Shown here: positions 63,694 to 64,000 of the stretch, piece after piece
How the letters are laid out: each line of letters begins with the position of its first letter
Position numbering within the stretch: the stretch's first letter is position 1
Source of the DNA: CAZFER01 sp964517495
Lineage (GTDB): Bacteria; Hinthialibacterota; Hinthialibacteria; Hinthialibacterales; Hinthialibacteraceae
Direction: 5' to 3'
DNA: 64,000 nt
Assembly (NCBI GenBank): GCA_964517495.1
Contig: CAZFER010000006.1
Coordinates: 1 to 64,000, forward strand
Notes under the pieces: model-generated
Database searches by the model: none
What the model saw: the letters and a program-made list of their open reading frames with translations, nothing else
What the model was told of the DNA's origin: nothing
Made by a program: the position numbers and the translations under genes

Positions 63694-64000
63694 TTAATAA
63701 ATAAAGTGTGTTTCTTGCGCTTTCCCATTCTTTTTACCACGGGGACGCGCGGTATCCACTTTACCATATGGAACATCCAAATAGGCGGATGCAATAAAAA
63801 CGTCTTCTTTTGAGAAGCCAAGCGCTTCATAGGAGGTTCTCAAAATTTCCAACGTCTCATCCACTGTTCGGCGATTAGGGAAAATTTTGCTTTCTTCCAG
63901 GCACTGATCAATCAAGTATTGTTTGTTTAACACATACCCTTCGGAAATAAACACTTCCGCCACACCTAGTAATCGGTTCCGGGTTACCGCATCCTCTTCA
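63694..64000 (-). CDS. C-terminal part of a protein running off the window
   Basis: The frame is open to the window edge (EEDAVTRNRLLGVAEVFISEG precedes the possible GTG start at 63963), so the gene's 5' end is outside. The visible sequence, VLNKQYLIDQCLEESKIFPNRRTVDETLEILRTSYEALGFSKEDVFIASAYLDVPYGKV, is not recognised. It ends with a basic tail GKKNGKAQETHFIY. Confidence 0.65.
   Translation of the reverse strand, partial: EEDAVTRNRLLGVAEVFISEGYVLNKQYLIDQCLEESKIFPNRRTVDETLEILRTSYEALGFSKEDVFIASAYLDVPYGKVDTARPRGKKNGKAQETHFIY

Noticed and set aside
63120..64000. Integron integrase gene
   Set aside because: Both ORFs here are minus-strand, short and lack tyrosine recombinase motifs. If an integrase exists it lies outside.

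Overview
The window is bacterial chromosomal DNA of moderate G+C with two 100-N scaffold gaps (23186-23285, 60957-61056). I see no rRNA, tRNA, prophage or CRISPR. Several traits recall uncultured lineages such as Omnitrophota, Sumerlaeota or Hinthialibacterota: PulG-like pilins, Thr-Pro-rich secreted proteins with EF-hand (dockerin-like) segments, tandem DUF1080 domains, Tat-exported enzymes, and metal permeases fused to DtxR domains. That placement is an inference only.

Layout. 1-1619: hairpin repeats, a methyltransferase and an NYN/Smr nuclease pair. 2544-10783: a tight seven-gene operon built on corrinoid methyl transfer. It encodes a stand-alone MetH-activation-type protein, two different MttB-family methyltransferases, an MtrH/AcsE-type pterin methyltransferase and a corrinoid protein. 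It ends with a SAM methyltransferase and an asparagine-synthetase-like ligase whose glutaminase site is destroyed. A canonical asnB paralogue converges on it across a shared terminator. This operon is the best candidate for an undescribed pathway: methyl-group exchange on a quaternary amine coupled to amide formation. 12647-14727: Tat-exported enolase-superfamily dehydratase and a membrane protein. 15112-20255: MntR-type regulator and a Mn/Zn/Fe ABC importer whose two permeases both carry C-terminal DtxR-like domains. 20363-24573: chemoreceptor and glycosyltransferase. 24717-30142: MoxR/VWA pair, tilS, mgtE. 30253-42869: secreted sugar-active and oxidoreductase genes, a LIM-DA1-like metallopeptidase and a pseudopilin. 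43054-46826: aroA-cmk-acpS and a dicarboxylate symporter. 47002-56363: TPR protein, radical SAM enzyme, a free-standing IspG-type Fe-S domain, a molybdenum-hydroxylase remnant, RidA, a response regulator, alcohol dehydrogenase, YchF, a LysM-M23 peptidase and a redoxin. 56544-59204: a GH-A-clan glycosidase.

59199-63117: an integron-type cassette array read on the minus strand. Small genes (RelE-like pair, HigBA, DUF4365, Phd-like, VapBC) are separated by attC-like palindromes, several of which contain the preceding gene's stop codon. No integrase is visible, so it is a CALIN-type array or the distal part of an integron. One toxin is truncated by its attC, and one membrane-protein gene is split by an in-frame stop.

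Starts were chosen by Shine-Dalgarno spacing and domain boundaries. Function calls rest on motif recognition without database searches.
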